From assembly GCA_002303765.1 (NCBI GenBank), contig DBCB01000185.1, forward strand, positions 1 through 27,491: a stretch of 27,491 nt of DNA, in the 5' to 3' direction. The DNA comes from Planctomycetaceae bacterium UBA969 (GTDB taxonomy: Bacteria; Planctomycetota; Planctomycetia; Gemmatales; Gemmataceae). Below are positions 24,465-27,491 of the stretch, piece by piece. Positions within the stretch are counted from its first letter, which is position 1. Each line of letters starts with the position of its first letter. Under the pieces are notes generated by a model that was given only the letters and a program-made list of their open reading frames with translations, had not been told where the DNA came from and made no database searches. The translations under genes were made by a program, and so were the position numbers.

Positions 24465-25799
24465 TTATCCGGGCAGACCGATCCCCAGCATGGTACGCAA
24501 CTGGGAAACAATGATGGTTTCATCGTAATCAGCTTCCTGCCTAGTAGCAAGTTCCTTGATTTTGAACTTCTTGGAAGCAAAGTCATCTGGGCCTGCAATT
24601 AGGGCAAAGCGAAATCCGCGCTTCTCAGCATATTGCAATTGCTGGCCTATCTTTTTAGGTTCAATAAAAACCTCAACGCCAATACCTGCAGCCCGTAAAG
24701 TTGCGGCAAGCTTTTCGTAAACCCCGATAGGCGTATCAGCAAAACGAACGATAAAAACCGGGGCACTAGCCTGCACGCCACCCAAGATTTTTAGTTCTTC
24801 CATAGCAGCAAGCAAGCGATCTAATCCAAGGGATGCGCCAACGCCAGGCAAAGGCATTTTGGTGTAGAGGCCTGCAAGGTTATCGTAACGCCCGCCAGAA
24901 CAAATACTGCCGATGCCAGGGAGATCGGAAAGGAAAGTTTCAAAGATGGTTCCGGTGTAATAATCCAAACCGCGAGCAATGGAAAGATCGATGCGTAATC
25001 TTTCATCAGGGACGCCTGATTCGCGTGCGACGATAAGCAATTCACTTAGCCTTTTAACCCCATCTGCTGCTTTGGGATTGTTTCCAAACTTTTGCGAAAC
25101 AAAGGCGAGGATTTCTTCGTTGGTACCTTTAAAACCTGCAAGTTCAAGAACCTTCCTGCCTTTTTCAGCATCAACGCCATGCAATACCATTTCTTCAATA
25201 ACGGGCTCGATGCCAACTTTGGGAAGCTTATCAAGGGCGCGAAGTACAGCGACCGATTTATCCGCAAGGCCAAGTTCTTCAAGCAAGCCTGAAAGAATCA
25301 AACGATTGTTGACATGAATTTCGAAGCGCTCGAATCCAATCGCAGCAAGTAACGCGTTGATAACAAGAGCAGCTTCAATATCCGAAGAATTGGAGGTAGT
25401 GCCAATGGTATCAAAATCGCACTGCCAGAATTCTCTGTAACGGCCATGTGCGGTATTTTCACCACGCCAAACAGGGCCCATATGATAGCGCTTGAAAGGT
25501 GTGCCAAGAGTAGGAACATGCTGTGCGGCAAAGCGTGCGAAAGGCACAGTAAGATCGAAGCGTAAAGCAATATCGCGATCGCCATGATCCTTGAAACGAT
25601 AGATAAGTTTATCGGATTCGGCACCACCTTTACCGAGTAAGATTTCGGTGTATTCAAGGGCGGGTGTATCGATGGGTGCAAAGCCAAAAGATCGATAAAC
25701 GGTACGTGCCTTCTGCAGGATTTCCTCGCGGGGAATCATGAGAGAGGGGAGGTAATCACGAAACCCTTTCAGGGTTCTGGGTTGGATAAGATCAGCCAT
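24465..25799 (-). CDS. hisS: Histidyl-tRNA synthetase
   Basis: Charges tRNA-His with histidine; cytoplasmic class II synthetase. The 444 residues contain motif 2 in FKRYHMGPVWRGENTAHGRY (102-121, with the catalytic arginine in VWRGE), the histidine-specific loop RGLDYYTGTIFE and motif 3 GVGASLGLDRLLAAME. An alpha/beta anticodon-binding domain follows over about the last 100 residues (PVFIVRFADTPIG onwards). Length is usual for bacterial HisS. The ATG at 25799 has no clear ribosome binding site. A hairpin in the 59-bp leader ends about 10 nt upstream, so initiation may depend on that structure. It follows the protease gene and precedes the HYExAFE gene on the same strand. Confidence 0.96.
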   Translation of the reverse strand: MADLIQPRTLKGFRDYLPSLMIPREEILQKARTVYRSFGFAPIDTPALEYTEILLGKGGAESDKLIYRFKDHGDRDIALRFDLTVPFARFAAQHVPTLGTPFKRYHMGPVWRGENTAHGRYREFWQCDFDTIGTTSNSSDIEAALVINALLAAIGFERFEIHVNNRLILSGLLEELGLADKSVAVLRALDKLPKVGIEPVIEEMVLHGVDAEKGRKVLELAGFKGTNEEILAFVSQKFGNNPKAADGVKRLSELLIVARESGVPDERLRIDLSIARGLDYYTGTIFETFLSDLPGIGSICSGGRYDNLAGLYTKMPLPGVGASLGLDRLLAAMEELKILGGVQASAPVFIVRFADTPIGVYEKLAATLRAAGIGVEVFIEPKKIGQQLQYAEKRGFRFALIAGPDDFASKKFKIKELATRQEADYDETIIVSQLRTMLGIGLPG

Positions 25800-25808
25800 A
25801 ATAAATAG

Positions 25809-25840
25809 GTTCGAAGCTGGTTAAAAAAACCAGCCCGAAC
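25809..25840 (-). promoter_or_regulatory. Hairpin in the leader just upstream of hisS
   Basis: GTTCG (25809-25813) pairs with CGAAC (25836-25840), and GCTGGTT (25816-25822) with AACCAGC (25828-25834), around a 5-nt T-rich loop as read on the minus strand. It lies between the protease stop and the hisS start. No U-tract follows it (TATTTATT then ATG), so it is a poor terminator. It is far too short for a T-box. It may affect hisS translation or mRNA processing. Confidence 0.45.
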
Positions 25841-25858
25841 ATTTCTCCAAATTAAAGA

Positions 25859-26923
25859 TTACTGGGAACGGTTTTTGTAACGATCACTGAAACGTTTCAT
25901 AAATCGATGTTCTTCTTCGGTAAGGGATTTAAACCCCTCACGATGAAGTTTATCAAGCAATGAATCCATGCGGGCTTCTTCGTCTTCCTGCTGCTTGATA
26001 ATGCTTTGAATTTTTTTAAGAGTGCGTGCTTTTTTCCATCGTTCCCACCAGCTAAGTTTTGGCTTTGCAGGAACTTCTGGATCATCTCTTTCGAAACTGG
26101 TATACCCTTGCGAAAAATCATACCCAGATTCGTAGTCAGATGTTTCCATTTCCAGAATCTGCCATTCATTCTTGCATGCAACATAAATGTAAACAGCAAG
26201 ACACAACACCATGACTTCATTAAAAATAATACCAAACAAGCCCACGAGAAACATGCAACCAAAGCCTGTAAATATCACCATGATGGTTGATTGGCGATAG
26301 CCGATTCTGGGCCAGAGAAAAGCTTGAAGCATTCTGCCACCATCCAACGGGAAACCTATTAAAAGAACATTGAGAAGAAATAGAGTCCAGTTAACGAAAA
26401 AGAGTCTGGAAAGAAAAATAGGAAACCAAGAAGTAGTCTCTTCAAGAAACCCAGCCCAAGTGACAAGGCTCATGGTGCCATCGGCATCGATGCGGAAAGG
26501 TGGCCAGAAGGGGCTCCAAGGGGGTTGGAAAGAAGAGCCAATAAAGGCAAGCGTAAGAGCACATAAAAAGCAAAGTGTAAGGTTGACAAGTGGGCCAGAT
26601 AAAGCGGTGATGAAATGGGCCCGGGGATTTTTGGGGATATCAACCTGCGCTAATCCACCTAAGGGCCAAAGCATAATTTCGGTGGCATCGCCATTCATTT
26701 TCCGGGCCCCAAAGCAATGGCCAAGCTCATGAAGGAATACGGAAAAAAACCAGAGCATGGTCAATTGCAACGCATCAAGCCAAGTATGATCGGGGGGTGA
26801 AGGCTTAGAAAAGCTGATACGCATGATTAAACCGAGCGCAACCAAAGGGAACAATATATGCACCCTAACGAGGATACCAAATACCCTGCCTAACGGAATG
26901 GACCAAGAAAAGGGATCACGCAT
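25859..26923 (-). CDS. Site-2 protease family (M50) membrane metalloprotease
   Basis: A 354-residue integral membrane zinc protease that would cut substrates within the membrane. The zinc site HELGH (65-69) lies in a hydrophobic helix, and the third ligand is in FPLDGGRML (D194). ALSGPLVNLTLCF is the helix between them. About six membrane helices are visible. A charged cytoplasmic tail ends in MDSLLDKLHREGFKSLTEEEHRFMKRFSDRY, which resembles the short LDKI-REG-SLTEEER tail found after many rhomboid-type proteases; no CBS or PDZ domain is present. The ATG at 26923 is used; the longer frame starts at TTG (26950). No strong ribosome binding site is visible. It is a possible regulated-proteolysis enzyme, but no sigma or anti-sigma partner is in the window. 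Confidence 0.88.
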   Translation of the reverse strand: MRDPFSWSIPLGRVFGILVRVHILFPLVALGLIMRISFSKPSPPDHTWLDALQLTMLWFFSVFLHELGHCFGARKMNGDATEIMLWPLGGLAQVDIPKNPRAHFITALSGPLVNLTLCFLCALTLAFIGSSFQPPWSPFWPPFRIDADGTMSLVTWAGFLEETTSWFPIFLSRLFFVNWTLFLLNVLLIGFPLDGGRMLQAFLWPRIGYRQSTIMVIFTGFGCMFLVGLFGIIFNEVMVLCLAVYIYVACKNEWQILEMETSDYESGYDFSQGYTSFERDDPEVPAKPKLSWWERWKKARTLKKIQSIIKQQEDEEARMDSLLDKLHREGFKSLTEEEHRFMKRFSDRYKNRSQ

Positions 26924-26948
26924 AGTATTTTTATCACACCGATAACGC

Positions 26949-26976
26949 AAAAAAACATACCACTACATAAATGGTA
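26949..26976 (-). terminator. Possible weak intrinsic terminator after the right-edge gene
   Basis: On the minus strand TACCA (26976-26972) pairs with TGGTA (26962-26958), followed after 2 nt by a run of seven T (26955-26949). The stem is only 5 bp. It lies between the right-edge gene stop (27030) and the protease start, where a terminator would fit. Confidence 0.35.
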
Positions 26977-27029
26977 GCACCTCAATCGCTGTGGAGCAAT
27001 CAGATGGCTACAAAGTTTGAGATATTTGC

Positions 27030-27491
27030 TTAGGAGCCAACCTTGATAGGACGAACACGCTTGGACTTATCCTTGGAAAGAGTGCGGAATTGCGAGAGAG
27101 TGAGGGTTGAAAGCGCCAAGCCGGCCCAGTTGATTTCCCCACAAAAAGCCAGTTCCTCAAGCATTGAATCTGGCGAAACTCCCTTTAAACAGGGCGTTAA
27201 TTCACCCACCAGACCCAGAGCCGAGCTTATTTTTGAAATATCATCGAATGCCGCATCTTCCAACAAAGTATCGTCACATTCTTCGGGTTTGTCGGTGGAT
27301 GAACCATTATTGGTTTGGGGAATCGAATTAATTTTGGGAGTGATCATATCATTAGAAACTGCCTTGGTTTCGGAAATCACCTTGGACCATTCCCTTAAAA
27401 AAGATCCAGCATTTTCAGGCAGCATCTTTTTGATAATACCGCCTATCACTTCTGGCCCGATGCCAATCGTACCCCGGATAATGCTCTGAAG
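27030..27491 (-). CDS. C-terminal part of an unidentified protein (5' end beyond right edge)
   Basis: The minus-strand frame is open from the right edge to the TAA at 27030, at least 153 residues. It reads on through the internal GTG at 27449, which is probably not the true start. The first visible residues, LQSIIRGTIGIGPEVIGGII, are hydrophobic and glycine-rich. A low-complexity acidic/polar linker rich in Asn, Ser, Asp and Glu follows, and the end is basic (KDKSKRVRPIKVGS). I recognise no family. The opposite-strand frame (27043 onward) is also open, but its serine- and arginine-rich composition looks like an antisense shadow, and the minus direction agrees with the neighbouring genes. The protease gene lies 106 bp downstream. 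Confidence 0.6.
   Translation of the reverse strand, partial: LQSIIRGTIGIGPEVIGGIIKKMLPENAGSFLREWSKVISETKAVSNDMITPKINSIPQTNNGSSTDKPEECDDTLLEDAAFDDISKISSALGLVGELTPCLKGVSPDSMLEELAFCGEINWAGLALSTLTLSQFRTLSKDKSKRVRPIKVGS

Noticed and set aside
25809..25840. T-box leader for hisS
   Set aside because: The leader is only 59 nt with one hairpin and no T-box sequence.
27043..27489. Plus-strand 148-residue reading frame at the right edge
   Set aside because: Low-complexity serine/arginine-rich composition typical of an antisense shadow; the minus-strand frame is open and agrees with local gene direction, although neither has a recognised family.

Overview
The window looks like a chromosomal segment of a moderate-GC bacterium, most likely a member of Planctomycetota. 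That assignment is inferred from gene content and not from a marker search. It rests on a twin-arginine Gfo/Idh/MocA oxidoreductase, a HYExAFE-type small protein, a site-2 protease with a short tail of the kind I associate with planctomycete rhomboids, and a second, shortened SecA. No tRNA, rRNA, CRISPR array, transposase or phage gene was found.

Layout, left to right. (1) 1-4163, minus strand: a GldA-GldF-GldG-like ABC export operon, transcribed ATPase, permease, auxiliary protein; the last is cut by the left edge. (2) 4353-11243, minus strand: addB-addA, the two-subunit helicase-nuclease for double-strand break resection. (3) 11435-16239, plus strand: yhaO-yhaN, a Rad50/Mre11-like (SbcDC-like) pair divergent from addBA. 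The shared 191-bp spacer carries a cluster of CTGGAAAT half-sites and a perfect 12-bp palindrome, so both break-processing machines may be controlled together. (4) 16241-18199, minus strand: tsaC (tRNA threonylcarbamoyl-AMP synthesis) and cysE (serine acetyltransferase); tsaC ends 1 bp from the end of convergent yhaN.

(5) 18200-21768 is the least ordinary part. A non-coding stretch contains three consecutive stem-loops that all expose a GGAG-type loop, the last being a 20-bp-stem intrinsic terminator (18686-18745). It is followed by a short SecA-family ATPase that stops where the helical scaffold begins, and then by about 920 bp of AT-rich non-coding DNA with three copies of a roughly 60-bp inverted-repeat-bounded element. 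The combination of structured RNA, truncated SecA and repeat-bearing spacer is the best candidate here for something undescribed.

(6) 21769-27491, minus strand: an unidentified gene cut by the right edge, then a site-2 protease, hisS, a HYExAFE-type nuclease-like protein, a TIM-barrel sugar isomerase/epimerase-like protein and the Tat-exported Gfo/Idh/MocA oxidoreductase. hisS through the oxidoreductase are closely spaced and may be one transcript; the last two look like a sugar-modification pair.

Start codons were re-chosen where the longest reading frame began at a poor TTG/GTG and a better-placed start with a ribosome binding site lay downstream. Functions are assigned by reading motifs; no database search was run.
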